31,452 bases of DNA from Bacteroidales bacterium UBA3143 (GCA_002364735.1 DEZB01000054.1:1-31452), one strand, 5' to 3'; counted from the first letter of the stretch, positions 17,394 to 27,362 are shown. Translations and numbers: made by a program. The notes: generated by a model not told the origin, from the letters alone.

Positions 17394-18617
17394 TTATGAT
17401 ATACGCAATGTTTTACCAATCCTCAGTGTAGAAGTTCTTGTTATATTATTTAAATCGCACAATTGTTTCAATGTCACACCATTTCTCTTGGCGATTGCAC
17501 CAAGAGTGTCTCCACTTTTTATCTTATAATGTTTCACATCATTTGAAGAAACGTCTTCAATATTATTGGAGCTTGAAGTTGTTGTTTTATTTAAGAGAAG
17601 TCTTTGACCTATTCTTAGAGTTGTGCGAGCTGTAATGTTATTTAGTTCACACAGCTGACTCACAGATATACCATTTCTTGAGGCAATTGCACCGAGCGTA
17701 TCGCCTTTTTTAACCTTGTAGTGCGTTACATCACCCGAAACATATTTATTCGCTACTGTTGATGATGGTTTTACATAATTGTTAGCAGTTGTAACAGCTC
17801 TTTTTATTACCCTACTACTCTGAGTAGTCTTTTTGTAACTATCGTTAGACACTAAATATTTATCTCGATGACAAACTTTGTTATCGAAGTCAATGATAAA
17901 ATTAGGATCGATAGGCTTACCCAAAAAACGAGTTTCTAAATGTAAGTGTGAACCAAACGAACGACCAGTATTCCCAGCAAGACCAATTGGATCACCAGAC
18001 ATTACGAAATCATTTTCTGTTACCAAAAACTTAGATAAATGACCATAAACAGTTTCTAAACCATTTAAATGACGAATCACAATGTAATAACCATAACCTC
18101 TTCTATCATACTGTTTCACACGTATCTTACCATCAAAGGCAGCATAGATAGTATCTCCCGTATGAGCTTTAATATCCACTCCATAATGATATCTTCGACT
18201 CCCTCTACGACCAAAATTAGAAGTAACATGCCCAATTACAGGCATTGTAAAATTACTTAAGTCGACCTCGAATTCAGAAGGGGTATCTACTTTTGAACCA
18301 TAAGCATTAACATGCTGATTTGACCACATACCTCCATATAGTTCTTCTGAAGGGATTGCGTCTACATCAATAGCTTCTCGTTCGTTTAAAGCCTCATCCA
18401 AAACAAAAATATCCATTTTAAGTTTGAACCCATCGGCTAATAAATTACTTTCATTTAAATCACTTAAACCATGAGTTTGTTTGTACATTAACTTGGCTCG
18501 TGAATTATCGGGCTGGTCTTTAGTTCCACTCCCTTGAGAAAAAGCTGTTGTTGTAAAGAAGATGCATCCTGTAAATGCAAACAACTTAAATCCAGATTTT
18601 ATTTTTTTAAACACCAT
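17394..18617 (-). CDS. M23 metallopeptidase with two LysM repeats
   Basis: Exported cell-wall hydrolase. It is 407 residues with a signal peptide (about 1-28, ending TTAFSQ). The M23 LytM-type domain (about 125-245) carries zinc ligands H144 and D148 (HYGVD) and H226 of HLH, with further conserved H193 (YGHLS) and H224. Two C-terminal LysM domains (about 298-342 and 362-406) share KKGDTLGAIASRNGISV and KSGDTLGAIAKRNGVTL and bind peptidoglycan glycan. All catalytic residues are present, so an active DD-endopeptidase is plausible. It follows ndk by 45 bp and may be co-transcribed with it. Confidence 0.93.
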   Translation of the reverse strand: MVFKKIKSGFKLFAFTGCIFFTTTAFSQGSGTKDQPDNSRAKLMYKQTHGLSDLNESNLLADGFKLKMDIFVLDEALNEREAIDVDAIPSEELYGGMWSNQHVNAYGSKVDTPSEFEVDLSNFTMPVIGHVTSNFGRRGSRRYHYGVDIKAHTGDTIYAAFDGKIRVKQYDRRGYGYYIVIRHLNGLETVYGHLSKFLVTENDFVMSGDPIGLAGNTGRSFGSHLHLETRFLGKPIDPNFIIDFDNKVCHRDKYLVSNDSYKKTTQSSRVIKRAVTTANNYVKPSSTVANKYVSGDVTHYKVKKGDTLGAIASRNGISVSQLCELNNITARTTLRIGQRLLLNKTTTSSSNNIEDVSSNDVKHYKIKSGDTLGAIAKRNGVTLKQLCDLNNITRTSTLRIGKTLRIS

Positions 18618-18662
18618 AAATTATGATAGTTAAGTTTTACTCTTCTATTTTTATTATTTGTC

Positions 18663-19124
18663 TTAGTATTCGTCATTTGAATATAAATGTGGTAGAAGTA
18701 GTGGTTTATAATCAAAAATTTCTTCTTGACTGAAAAAGCGTTTTAATTCAATTGCAGAATTCAATTCCGAATCAGAAGTATGAACAATGTTTTCTTGTAA
18801 ACTCATACTATAATCACCACGAATTGTACCTGACTCTGCTTTTCGACTATTAGTTGTTCCGCACATTTTCCTAACTACCTCTACTGCATCCAGTCCCTTA
18901 AGAGCAACAACAAAAACAGGAGTCACCTGCATTGAATCTTTAATGCGTTTAAAGAATGGTTTATCTAATAAATGAGCATAATGAATTTCAACCATTTCGT
19001 CAGTTAAAGAAATCATTTTAAAACCCACTATCTGTAATCCTTTTTTTTCAAAACGAGAAATAACTTCTCCTACAAGACTACGTTGAATTGCGGATGGCTT
19101 GATAATCACTAAGGTTGTTTGCAT
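18663..19124 (-). CDS. ndk: Nucleoside diphosphate kinase
   Basis: Transfers gamma-phosphate among nucleoside di- and triphosphates. The 153 residues show K9 (IIKP), the arginine-rich nucleotide loop and the phospho-histidine H115 in NIVHTSDS. The GTIRGDY stretch (99-105) is typical. The start gives MQTTLVIIKP, in agreement with the family N-terminus; the frame seen upstream belongs to non-coding sequence. A possible promoter with a near-consensus TACTTTG lies at about 19177-19187 on the minus strand. Confidence 0.96.
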   Translation of the reverse strand: MQTTLVIIKPSAIQRSLVGEVISRFEKKGLQIVGFKMISLTDEMVEIHYAHLLDKPFFKRIKDSMQVTPVFVVALKGLDAVEVVRKMCGTTNSRKAESGTIRGDYSMSLQENIVHTSDSELNSAIELKRFFSQEEIFDYKPLLLPHLYSNDEY

Positions 19125-19597
19125 GAACTGTAAGAAAAAGTATGATAGAAATACGACTTTTTTTCTTTAATTGTCCCAAAGTAAACTTTTTCATTCTGTT
19201 TATCCAAATTTTGAGCATCTCATTTTTTCTATAATAAAAAAGAACAAGCAATGAATCGGACACTTTTAACATATAAAACCTTAGTTATTAATCACATAAG
19301 CAACTTTATGTTGTAAAACATAAAAGTATTTATTTAACTCAAAGAAACAACAGTTAACCGATTTTTAAAAAAATAAGAAGTGTAATAATTCATAATCAAA
19401 TATCGAATGTTTCACGAAAAATAGAGAAAATGAAGTATTTTATTTAGGTAACATTTTAAGCGATACAATTTTAGAGCGAAATATTGTTATTATCAAAAAT
19501 CTATTTACGATCTACTTACTTTTACCTATATTTGCAGCAAAAATAAATAGAACACATAAACCCAATATAGAGGTATATGTCACTAAATGCTCTTTTC
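19125..19597. other. Divergent intergenic region between ndk and the GT117 gene
   Basis: This AT-rich 473-bp stretch contains no credible gene. It holds the putative ndk promoter at its left side and the exact -7 box TATATTTG at 19527-19534 for the plus-strand gene, about 64 bp before that gene's ATG. I see no repeats or operators in the middle. Confidence 0.5.
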
Positions 19598-22500
19598 ATG
19601 AACAGATATAAGCTAATTAACAACATTACTGGATGGATCGTTTTCATAATATCGGCTATTGTATACTTGATGACAATAGAACCAACAACAAGCTTTTGGG
19701 ATTGTGGAGAATTCATTACATCAGCATATAAGTTGGAAGTAGGGCATCCACCTGGTGCACCTTTTTTTATGCTTACAGCGAACTTTTTCACACAGCTGAC
19801 TTCTAATCCAGCAAACATAGCAGTCATGGTAAACGCTATGTCTGCAATACTAAGCGCACTCACCATACTATTTCTGTTTTGGACCATAACACATTTGACA
19901 CGGAAGCTTGTACTTAAGGATGACCAAAAGTTTCTGACATTGGGGCAAGTAATAGTGGTGATAGGTAGCGGTATAATAGGCGCACTGGCTTACACTTTTT
20001 CGGACACATTCTGGTTTTCAGCTGTAGAAGCTGAGGTATATGCCTTTTCATCCATGTTTACAGCACTGGTATTTTGGCTAATCCTGAAATGGGAAGATAA
20101 TGCTCACAAACCTCATTCCGATAAATGGATAGTATTAATAGCCTACATGATGGGACTTTCTATTGGAGTCCATCTATTAAACTTGCTTTGTATCCCTGCA
20201 ATAGTTCTAATCTACTATTATAAAAAGAAAGAAAATGTAAACTGGAAAGGAACAGCTTTGGCTTTATTGTTTTCTTTTGGATTGATTGTGATTTTGATGT
20301 ATGGCATCATTCCTGGTTTTACCAAAGTAGGAGGTTGGATTGAATTATTGGCAGTCAACACAATGGGCATGACTTATAACACAGGTTTGTTTTTTTATTT
20401 AATAGCACTAACTGGAGCTATTGTATGGAGCATTGTTGAAACAATGTCTGATAATCCAAACACCCTTCGTGTGCGATTGACCTTTTTATTGAGCTTAATG
20501 TTATCAGGAGTCGTGTTTATTGGTGATAATATATGGCTATGGCTTATACTTATTGGTTCAACACTGTTTTTTATTTTCAAATCAAAAAAAGCGACTTTGT
20601 CTCTTATCAATATATCAATGACATGTTTATTGGTAATATTAATAGGCTACTCATCTTTTGCTTTAATACCAATTAGATCGGTTGCCAATCCACCGATGGA
20701 TCAAAACTCACCAGAAGATGTCTTTAGTTTAGCGGGATATTTAAATCGCGAACAATATGGTGACAGACCTCTAATATACGGCCGTACATTTGCTTCTGAT
20801 GTGATGAGAAAAGCTGACGGAACCGTTGAAACTACTTCACAGAAAAAACGTTACGAGAAAGTTATAAAAACATCCCCAGATGAAAAAGACAAGTATGTTT
20901 CATCTACTGTATCTGGGTATAAGTATACAAACTCAATGTTATTTCCTCGGATGCACTCATACAGCGGTAATCCAAGTTTCGGCAATCATATAATTGGCTA
21001 TAAAATGTGGGGTGGAATTACGAATGAAAAACAAACTCCCTCGATGTTAGATAACATAAAGTTTTTCTTTTCATACCAATTAAATTATATGTATTGGCGC
21101 TACTTTATGTGGAATTTTTCGGGACGGCAAAACGATATTCAAGGAGATGGTGGCATCACAAATGGTAATTGGATAACAGGGATATCTTTTATTGATGAAT
21201 ACTTTTTAGGATTAGGTCCACAAAAAGATATTGCGCCAGATGTTGCTGATAATAAAGCTCGAAATGTTTACTTTATGCTTCCTTTTATTTTAGGTATCAT
21301 AGGGATTATCTATCAGTTAAGGCTAAAAGAAAAAGGGTTGCAAAGTTTCTTAGTAGTTTTCATGCTCTTTTTTATGACAGGAATTGCCATTGTTATATAT
21401 CTTAATCAAACACCATTTGAGCCAAGAGAAAGAGACTATGCCTACGCTGGCTCTTTCTATGCGTTTACAATTTGGATTGGAATGGGCGTTGCAGGAATAG
21501 CACGTTTTATTCGAAACTATTTCAATAACACAGCATTAGCAGGAGGATTGGCCACTTTTATAGGGATTCTAATTCCGATACAAATGGCGGGACAAAACTG
21601 GGATGACCATGATAGATCTGATAGGTATACTGCACGTGATATTGGTATGAACTACCTGACAAGTGTTGCTCCTAATGGAATTATATTTTGCAATGGTGAT
21701 AATGATACATTCCCATTGTGGTATGCACAAGAAGTGGAAGGTTTTAGAACAGATGTTCGCGTGTGTAACTTAAGTTATTTGCAAACCGAATGGTATGTAG
21801 ATCAGATGCTTCGTCAGTCGTATGAATCTGAACCTTTACCTATCTCTTGGTTACGCAGTCAATACTCTGGTGACAGAGGAACGCATGCTTATCTTTTCAC
21901 ACGACAACAAATAGAAAGCTCATTACAAAGGAACAATATTCCTCCTATTCAATATCCTTCTTATTTTAATGCCAGTGCATTTAAAGACACAATATCACTA
22001 TCTAAAGTAATGACTAATTTACGCGACGGAGTAAAACCACCCAACAACCCATTTATAGAAGATGGTGGGGTTATACCTTCTAATAAATTGCAACTTGATG
22101 TAGACTCCTCAAAAGTGGATTGGGCAACCCTAAATGCTTCACCCAGCAATAAAATGATAATAAATTTAGGAGGAAAGTCTGGTTTATATCGTCAGGAACT
22201 AATGATTCTTGAACTTCTGAAAAATATAAACGATGACAATTGGGAACGACCATTGTATTATGCAACAACTGTTGGACATGACACTCACCTAAATATGACT
22301 CCAAACTTTTCATTGGAAGGATTAACTTATAGAGTTACTCCAGGTGAACCTATAAACAATGGTGTAAACACAGAGGTAATGTTCGATAATATTATGAACA
22401 AATTCAAATGGGGAGGCTTCGATAATCCAAAGGTATATTTAGATGAAAACAATAGACGTATGTTTAGTCAGCATCGCAATCTTTTCGCTATGTTGGTTGA

Positions 22501-23056
22501 TGCACTAATTGAAAATGGAGAAAAAGAAAAGGCTCTTTTAGCTTTAGATAAAAGTCTGAAAGTTCTTCCTTCAGCAAGTGTGCCATTTGGATATGAGTCA
22601 ATTCCTTTGGCTGAAAGCTATCTTCGACTTGGTGAAATAGAAAAAGGAGAAGCAATAATTAAAGAAATTGAAAACAGGATATACCTCAATCTGGACTGGT
22701 ATGACAGACTTTCTCCAAAACAAATGGCATCTGTATCTTCTGATATTCTCAATTATAACTTAGGTGTATTGGTTCGTATTACAGGGTTATATCAATCATT
22801 TGATGCTGAAAAATATGAGGAGCATGTAGATGATCTTTTATCTCGTTCTCAGTTTTATTACACACAAGGATTGGGATCGATGGCTAACTCTGTTGTGAAG
22901 GAGATAACTGATGGCTCAATACGTGGTTATTACTTGGCTGATAGCGATACCACAATGCAAACGATAGAGGAACAGGCTATGCAGAAAGCGTTGCAACTGA
23001 TGCAACAGTATAGCCCCGAGTTGCTTAATCACTACAATAAAGCTCAGCAGGAATAA
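19598..23056 (+). CDS. GT117-family (DUF2723) membrane glycosyltransferase-like protein
   Basis: The 1,152-residue integral membrane protein has about a dozen hydrophobic helices in the first two-thirds. The GT-C-like motif TSFWDCGEFI is early (D35, E38), followed by GHPPGAPFF. A soluble C-terminal region (about 690-1150) includes CNGDNDTFPLWYAQEVEG and then helical, TPR-like repeats. The family is large, Bacteroidota-rich and related to protein O-mannosyltransferases; its substrate is unproven. I chose the second ATG (MNRYKLINN) because it matches the family's usual N-terminus. The earlier ATG adds seven residues. It ends in TAA followed by a strong terminator. Confidence 0.88.
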   Translation: MNRYKLINNITGWIVFIISAIVYLMTIEPTTSFWDCGEFITSAYKLEVGHPPGAPFFMLTANFFTQLTSNPANIAVMVNAMSAILSALTILFLFWTITHLTRKLVLKDDQKFLTLGQVIVVIGSGIIGALAYTFSDTFWFSAVEAEVYAFSSMFTALVFWLILKWEDNAHKPHSDKWIVLIAYMMGLSIGVHLLNLLCIPAIVLIYYYKKKENVNWKGTALALLFSFGLIVILMYGIIPGFTKVGGWIELLAVNTMGMTYNTGLFFYLIALTGAIVWSIVETMSDNPNTLRVRLTFLLSLMLSGVVFIGDNIWLWLILIGSTLFFIFKSKKATLSLINISMTCLLVILIGYSSFALIPIRSVANPPMDQNSPEDVFSLAGYLNREQYGDRPLIYGRTFASDVMRKADGTVETTSQKKRYEKVIKTSPDEKDKYVSSTVSGYKYTNSMLFPRMHSYSGNPSFGNHIIGYKMWGGITNEKQTPSMLDNIKFFFSYQLNYMYWRYFMWNFSGRQNDIQGDGGITNGNWITGISFIDEYFLGLGPQKDIAPDVADNKARNVYFMLPFILGIIGIIYQLRLKEKGLQSFLVVFMLFFMTGIAIVIYLNQTPFEPRERDYAYAGSFYAFTIWIGMGVAGIARFIRNYFNNTALAGGLATFIGILIPIQMAGQNWDDHDRSDRYTARDIGMNYLTSVAPNGIIFCNGDNDTFPLWYAQEVEGFRTDVRVCNLSYLQTEWYVDQMLRQSYESEPLPISWLRSQYSGDRGTHAYLFTRQQIESSLQRNNIPPIQYPSYFNASAFKDTISLSKVMTNLRDGVKPPNNPFIEDGGVIPSNKLQLDVDSSKVDWATLNASPSNKMIINLGGKSGLYRQELMILELLKNINDDNWERPLYYATTVGHDTHLNMTPNFSLEGLTYRVTPGEPINNGVNTEVMFDNIMNKFKWGGFDNPKVYLDENNRRMFSQHRNLFAMLVDALIENGEKEKALLALDKSLKVLPSASVPFGYESIPLAESYLRLGEIEKGEAIIKEIENRIYLNLDWYDRLSPKQMASVSSDILNYNLGVLVRITGLYQSFDAEKYEEHVDDLLSRSQFYYTQGLGSMANSVVKEITDGSIRGYYLADSDTTMQTIEEQAMQKALQLMQQYSPELLNHYNKAQQE

Positions 23057-23073
23057 CTAACAAAGTAAAACCA

Positions 23074-23110
23074 ATGGGGATGTTTGCATTTTACATACAT
23101 CCCCATCTTT
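23074..23110 (+). terminator. Rho-independent terminator of the GT117 gene
   Basis: ATGGGGATGT (23074-23083) pairs with ACATCCCCAT (23097-23106) over a 13-nt loop. CTTTTGTG follows. It lies 17 bp after the stop codon and ends 16-20 bp before the next gene. Confidence 0.75.
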
Positions 23111-23125
23111 TGTGATTTCTATTTA

Positions 23126-23743
23126 ATGATTATTGAACAACCACCCAAAATATACCGTATGCTTTTCCCGAAAAGCATTTGGAGAATAAAGAAAAAGGAT
23201 AGAAAAATGGTTTATCTCACTTTTGATGATGGACCAATTCCTCAAATCACACCATGGGTATTAGACATACTGGATAAGTATGGCATTAAAGCTACTTTTT
23301 TCTGTGTTGGAGACAACGTAAGAAAATTTCCAGATACATACAATGATGTGTTAAAGCGAGGGCATAAAGTAGGGAATCACACATTTAATCACCTACAAGG
23401 ATGGAAAACCTTTGGCAACAGATTTGTCAAAAATGTTTCGTTGAGCAGTGCTTATATCAAATCAAATCTCTTTAGACCACCTCATGGTCACATGTTTTTA
23501 TATCAATTGACACACCTCCATTTCTTAGGATACAAAACAATTATGTGGGATGTTGTAACGCGCGATTACAGTAAGCGAATGACTCCTCATGATGTTTATA
23601 ATAATGTAAAAAAATATACAAGAGACGGTTCTATTATAGTTTTTCATGATTCAATAAAAGCAGAAAAGAATCTCCGTTATGCCCTACCTCGCTCTATTGA
23701 GTGGCTATCAAAGCAAGGCTATTCATTTGGTGTTATTGAATAA
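23126..23743 (+). CDS. Polysaccharide deacetylase (NodB-type, CE4)
   Basis: The 205-residue NodB-homology protein carries the motif-1 aspartates in TFDDGP (D34, D35) and the metal histidines in HTFNH (H85, H89). It also has motif 3 as RPPHG (117-121, with H where Y is commoner), MWDVVTRD (motif 4) and IIVFHDS with H174 (motif 5). All catalytic elements are therefore present. CE4 enzymes remove N- or O-acetyl groups from glycans; this one's substrate is unknown. It has no signal peptide, only a slightly basic N-terminus. I chose the start giving MIIEQPPKIYRMLFP. An earlier in-frame ATG (23084) falls inside the terminator of the previous gene. Confidence 0.9.
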   Translation: MIIEQPPKIYRMLFPKSIWRIKKKDRKMVYLTFDDGPIPQITPWVLDILDKYGIKATFFCVGDNVRKFPDTYNDVLKRGHKVGNHTFNHLQGWKTFGNRFVKNVSLSSAYIKSNLFRPPHGHMFLYQLTHLHFLGYKTIMWDVVTRDYSKRMTPHDVYNNVKKYTRDGSIIVFHDSIKAEKNLRYALPRSIEWLSKQGYSFGVIE

Positions 23744-23921
23744 TAGAAAAAATGTAGCTTTTATTCTTCTTCTGATTATAACTTATTTATCTCATTTTCT
23801 TTTTTTGATATAAATGTAAGTCTTGTTGCGTTAGTAACTGATGTTTTGCAACTGATAAAATCAGCTATATCATAAAATTTGCCTATCTTGTGCATATCTT
23901 TAATTTTAAAATTTAAAAAAT

Positions 23922-24827
23922 ATGTTTGATAAACTAGTAGCCATTGAACCCGTAAGCTTAGTAGATTGGGCAGAAAAAAAACTTCACAGCTTTGCAAAAG
24001 AAGTGACCATGTATGATGATATACCTGCGACAGCTGATGAAATAGTGACTCGTATAGGAGATGCGGATGCAGTATTGCTAAGTTATACATCTACGTTGGA
24101 TAAAGAAATATTAGAGCAATGTCCAAATATTAAATACATTGGCATGTGTTGTTCTCTCTATTCTGCTGAAAGTGCAAATGTTGATATCAATTACGCCAAA
24201 ACCAGAGACATAGTTGTAACAGGAATTAGAGATTATGGTGATGAAGGTGTAGTTGAATACGTGATTAGTGAATTAGTGAGATGTTTGCATGGATTTGAAT
24301 TAAATCCTGATGGAACTAAACTGGCTCCTTGGAATAACATCGCCGAAGAAATTACGGGTCTTAAATGTGGAATTATAGGCTTAGGAAAGTTAGGTGGAAT
24401 GATTGCAGATGCATTATCGATGTTTGGTGCAGAGATAGATTACCTTGCACGTAGTGAAAAAGAAGATGCTAAGGAAAAAGGGTATCAGTTTAAAGCAATA
24501 AATGACATAATGGCTGATAATGATGTGGTAATTTGTTGCCTTAATAAAAACACAGTGTTGCTACACGAAAAAGAATTTGAAAGTTTTGGCAATCACAAGA
24601 TACTTTTCAATGTAGGACTATCTCCAGCATGGGATATGGAGCCTTTCACCCAATGGGTAAATCGCAACAACCGCTGTTATTGCGACTCACCAGGTGCTTT
24701 AGGCAACGAAGAGCTTCAGAATCACCCTAATGTTAGATTCATGAATGTTTCTGCGGGTAGGACTCGACAAGCTTTTGATAGATTGAGCGAAAAAGTAATT
24801 CAAAATATTTTAGAATACAATGGGTGA
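23922..24827 (+). CDS. D-2-hydroxyacid dehydrogenase-like NAD-binding protein
   Basis: The 301-residue protein has the two-domain layout of D-isomer-specific 2-hydroxyacid dehydrogenases. The Rossmann motif GIIGLGKLGG is at 150-159. VVICCLNKN (202-210) stands where the family usually has a leucine/proline-rich turn. The catalytic arginine normally found in an NxxRG motif is replaced (ILFNVGLSPAWD, 227-238), and I see no catalytic histidine near the expected C-terminal position. The fold call is good, but activity as a classical dehydrogenase is doubtful. It converges with the aspartate dehydrogenase-like gene, and the two 3' ends overlap by 18 bp. Confidence 0.75.
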   Translation: MFDKLVAIEPVSLVDWAEKKLHSFAKEVTMYDDIPATADEIVTRIGDADAVLLSYTSTLDKEILEQCPNIKYIGMCCSLYSAESANVDINYAKTRDIVVTGIRDYGDEGVVEYVISELVRCLHGFELNPDGTKLAPWNNIAEEITGLKCGIIGLGKLGGMIADALSMFGAEIDYLARSEKEDAKEKGYQFKAINDIMADNDVVICCLNKNTVLLHEKEFESFGNHKILFNVGLSPAWDMEPFTQWVNRNNRCYCDSPGALGNEELQNHPNVRFMNVSAGRTRQAFDRLSEKVIQNILEYNG

Positions 24828-25610
24828 AGTAATATTACGTAATGTATTTACTACGCTACAACCTGCTATTGCTGCAGTTTTGCTATAAATACTAATTGTT
24901 GCATCAATTTCCTCATTTTGTATGGTGATGGTATGTCTATCGCCAACAAAATCTGGAATAGAATTAATAGACACATCAATTTCTTTTGGTCCAACTGTTG
25001 CCAATGATGCAGCAACTGACACATTTACTTGGTGTGGCAAAAGTGCAATCGCATCTTCTGCACTACCCCTAAAGACCTCTTTTTCTTCAGTTTCAATGGC
25101 AGGATCATATACTGCTGAACCACGAAGAGATCGAGGTCCTTTTTGTGTGGTAAAAGTTACTTTAGAGTCATACATCATGGTAGTAGTGCGCATTACATCT
25201 AAACCACCAATAGCACCCGAAGCTATGTAAACCTTCACATTGCTCTCATCAGCTGCTTGTTGTACATTTTTATAGAACTCCTCATCTGCAAGAGCTCCTA
25301 TAGAGAGGGTAATTATTGAAGAGCCATTCTTTAAGGCATCAATAGCAAATCCTTTAAATGCATTAGGTGATGCAGCTTCAACTATGAATTCTGGTTTCAA
25401 AGCCAACAATTCTTCTGCTGAATCAAAAGCTTTGCAATGGTAATCTTGCTGGACACTATTCACTTTATTAGCTAAATACTCAGCTTTCCATAGCGAGCGT
25501 GACATTGTGCCAATCAATTGGTAATGTGGTAACATACCTTTAACAAGAGCATCTACAACTAAATTTGATAATCCTCCGCATCCAAAGATGGCAAGTGTTT
25601 TAATTTTCAT
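24810..25610 (-). CDS. Aspartate dehydrogenase-like protein (NadX/DUF108 family)
   Basis: The 266 residues start with an NAD(P)-binding GCGGLSN loop (10-16). The family core follows: YIASGAIGGLDVM (128-140), the C-terminal domain stretch LLPHQVNVSVAASLA (190-204) and GDRHTI with H226. In the family, L-aspartate is oxidised to iminoaspartate for NAD synthesis, or the reverse reaction makes aspartate. No nad genes are nearby, so the pathway is open. The gene is preceded by 106 bp without a clear promoter and overlaps the 3' end of the convergent dehydrogenase-like gene. Confidence 0.78.
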   Translation of the reverse strand: MKIKTLAIFGCGGLSNLVVDALVKGMLPHYQLIGTMSRSLWKAEYLANKVNSVQQDYHCKAFDSAEELLALKPEFIVEAASPNAFKGFAIDALKNGSSIITLSIGALADEEFYKNVQQAADESNVKVYIASGAIGGLDVMRTTTMMYDSKVTFTTQKGPRSLRGSAVYDPAIETEEKEVFRGSAEDAIALLPHQVNVSVAASLATVGPKEIDVSINSIPDFVGDRHTITIQNEEIDATISIYSKTAAIAGCSVVNTLRNITSPIVF

Positions 25611-25716
25611 CTTTTAAATTATATATATTGTTCAACTTATTTTATATCTAAAGTAAAACTTATTATCTATTCAATCAATCAGCTTTATTTGATTTGATTA
25701 AATAGGAATGCGTTAT

Positions 25717-26292
25717 TTACTTATTTTCTTTAATATGCTCCACTGCTTCACATAGCTTATCGTACCATTTATTGCCAAACTTTCGAATTAATGGTTCTTT
25801 TAAAAACTCGTAAAGTGCTACCCCTTCTTTAGAACCGAACTTAACAGCAGGTTGACAAATAGACCATCTGTGATAATTTACAGCAGTAAAATCACGATAC
25901 TTTTGAAGACGTATGGGATACAGATGACAAGATATTGGTTTCTGTACTGAAATACGTCCTTCACGGTATGCATTATCTATTACACATTTGCATACTCCAT
26001 TCTCATCGAAATAGGTGAAGACGCACTCTTTACCATTAATAATGGAGGTTACTAACTCTCCGTCATAATCTTTGTAAGAGATACCTTGTTTTTCAATAAG
26101 CAATTGAGCTTCTTTTGAAAGATCATCCCAAATAAGAGGGAGAATTTCATTTATATTATCGTTTTCTTCTTTTTCTAAAGGTGCACCAGCATCGCCATCT
26201 ACGCAACACTCCCCTTTACATTTGCATAAATCGCAAATAAAGTGCGATTCAATTACATCCAACGATATTATAGTGTCTTCTATTTGTAGCAT
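25717..26292 (-). CDS. Cysteine-rich DUF3109 protein
   Basis: The 191-residue cytoplasmic protein has an N-terminal cluster of cysteines C20, C23, C25, C29 and C30 (CDLCKCKGECC). More cysteines follow in the middle: KEC, VCKC, ISCHLYP and ICQP. The pattern recalls the YkgJ-type CxxCxxxCC families thought to bind zinc or an Fe-S cluster. DUF3109 has no assigned reaction. It follows the CPBP protease gene by 34 bp and is probably co-transcribed with it. Confidence 0.85.
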   Translation of the reverse strand: MLQIEDTIISLDVIESHFICDLCKCKGECCVDGDAGAPLEKEENDNINEILPLIWDDLSKEAQLLIEKQGISYKDYDGELVTSIINGKECVFTYFDENGVCKCVIDNAYREGRISVQKPISCHLYPIRLQKYRDFTAVNYHRWSICQPAVKFGSKEGVALYEFLKEPLIRKFGNKWYDKLCEAVEHIKENK

Positions 26293-26326
26293 ATTTATTT
26301 TAAAATTTTGTAGTGAAAGTTTATTT

Positions 26327-27208
26327 CTAACTAAGACTCTTATAGGTTTTTGCTCTATACAACAAGAGTAAACCTACAGTTAAAAACAAACTTAAAATTC
26401 CAGAGAATATAAATAAAGGGGTAAAAGATGGATTTTCAATCGCTTGATAAATTGAGTTATCTTTAAAAAAGAAATTGAATGTAACTACCAAAGCATTATT
26501 CAGAAAATGAATCAAGATTGGTATCCATAAATTGCTTGTCCAAACAAACAGATAACCTAATAATGCCCCTAAGATAACACGTGGGAGAAAGCCATAAAAC
26601 TGCAAGTGCATCATACTAAATATTAATGCAGCTATCCATACACCAGTATGTTTGTTTTTGAAAAGCTTAACCAACAACTGTTGTAAAACACCTCTAAAAA
26701 AAACCTCTTCGGCAACTGCTGCAATTATGGCTATGAAGAACAAGTTACTAAAGTAGTCTGTAATTGATTTACCTGAAAGCAGTAGATTAGTTGTTACTTC
26801 AGCAGATTGTTCTAAATCTTTCATCCAATTTTCTAAATCGCTCAACCAATATGGCAAAACTAACATTTGATTTAAATGTGCTATTAATGAGATAAAAGGC
26901 ATTGAAAAAAGCAAAATTAAAACTGATAGAACTATAACTGATGCATTACTATTCAACCTTTTTATTCCAAGATAAACAAAAGGCTGTTGATTACTCCACA
27001 TTATAAGCGTGACTGCTGGCATAAAAAACATTAGCAACATCTGGATAGCAGAGCTAAACCTAATACCCCAAGCAGATTCCATTAGCCAACTACCCCATAA
27101 ATCATTGATGAGAGAAACAATAGTACCAGCTAAAAAAAGTCCTGCCAAACAAAATATGAACAGATAAATAATTTTAGTTTGAGTACTCAATTGTTGAAAC
27201 GCTTTCAT
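26327..27208 (-). CDS. CPBP-family intramembrane metalloprotease
   Basis: The 293-residue membrane protein has about eight helices. The CPBP (Abi/CAAX-like) motifs are complete: EEVFFRG with E167, E168 and R172, then H201 (MMHLQ) and H234 (HFLNN). Members cleave or bind prenylated or membrane proteins; the substrate here is unknown. The ATG is preceded by AAGGAGC, an unusually good Shine-Dalgarno sequence for this phylum, and by a -7 box. It ends in TAG (26327-26329), but TAA follows one codon later, so this stop says nothing about TAG decoding. Confidence 0.88.
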   Translation of the reverse strand: MKAFQQLSTQTKIIYLFIFCLAGLFLAGTIVSLINDLWGSWLMESAWGIRFSSAIQMLLMFFMPAVTLIMWSNQQPFVYLGIKRLNSNASVIVLSVLILLFSMPFISLIAHLNQMLVLPYWLSDLENWMKDLEQSAEVTTNLLLSGKSITDYFSNLFFIAIIAAVAEEVFFRGVLQQLLVKLFKNKHTGVWIAALIFSMMHLQFYGFLPRVILGALLGYLFVWTSNLWIPILIHFLNNALVVTFNFFFKDNSIYQAIENPSFTPLFIFSGILSLFLTVGLLLLYRAKTYKSLS

Positions 27209-27228
27209 ATAGCTCCTTATTTAGTTGA

Positions 27229-27236
27229 CAAAGATA
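27229..27236 (-). promoter_or_regulatory. -7 box of the CPBP-DUF3109 operon
   Basis: TATCTTTG on the minus strand is an exact TAnnTTTG match. It predicts a transcript starting about 14 nt before the ATG. No clear -33 TTG is seen at the expected distance. Confidence 0.5.
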
Positions 27237-27325
27237 CAAAACATTGAATCAAAAAAAATATATCCATCTTATCTTAAACTTATTTATCCAGAATTAAAAA
27301 TGCAATCAATAAAACTGATTACATA

Positions 27326-27356
27326 TTTGTAAATAAAACTATTATAGTTATCTTTG
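27326..27356 (+). promoter_or_regulatory. rplS promoter (-33 and -7)
   Basis: TTTG (27326-27329), a 19-nt spacer and TATCTTTG (27349-27356) together match the Bacteroidota housekeeping promoter exactly. The inferred start is near 27363, leaving a leader of about 80 nt. Confidence 0.8.
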
Positions 27357-27362
27357 CATCCG

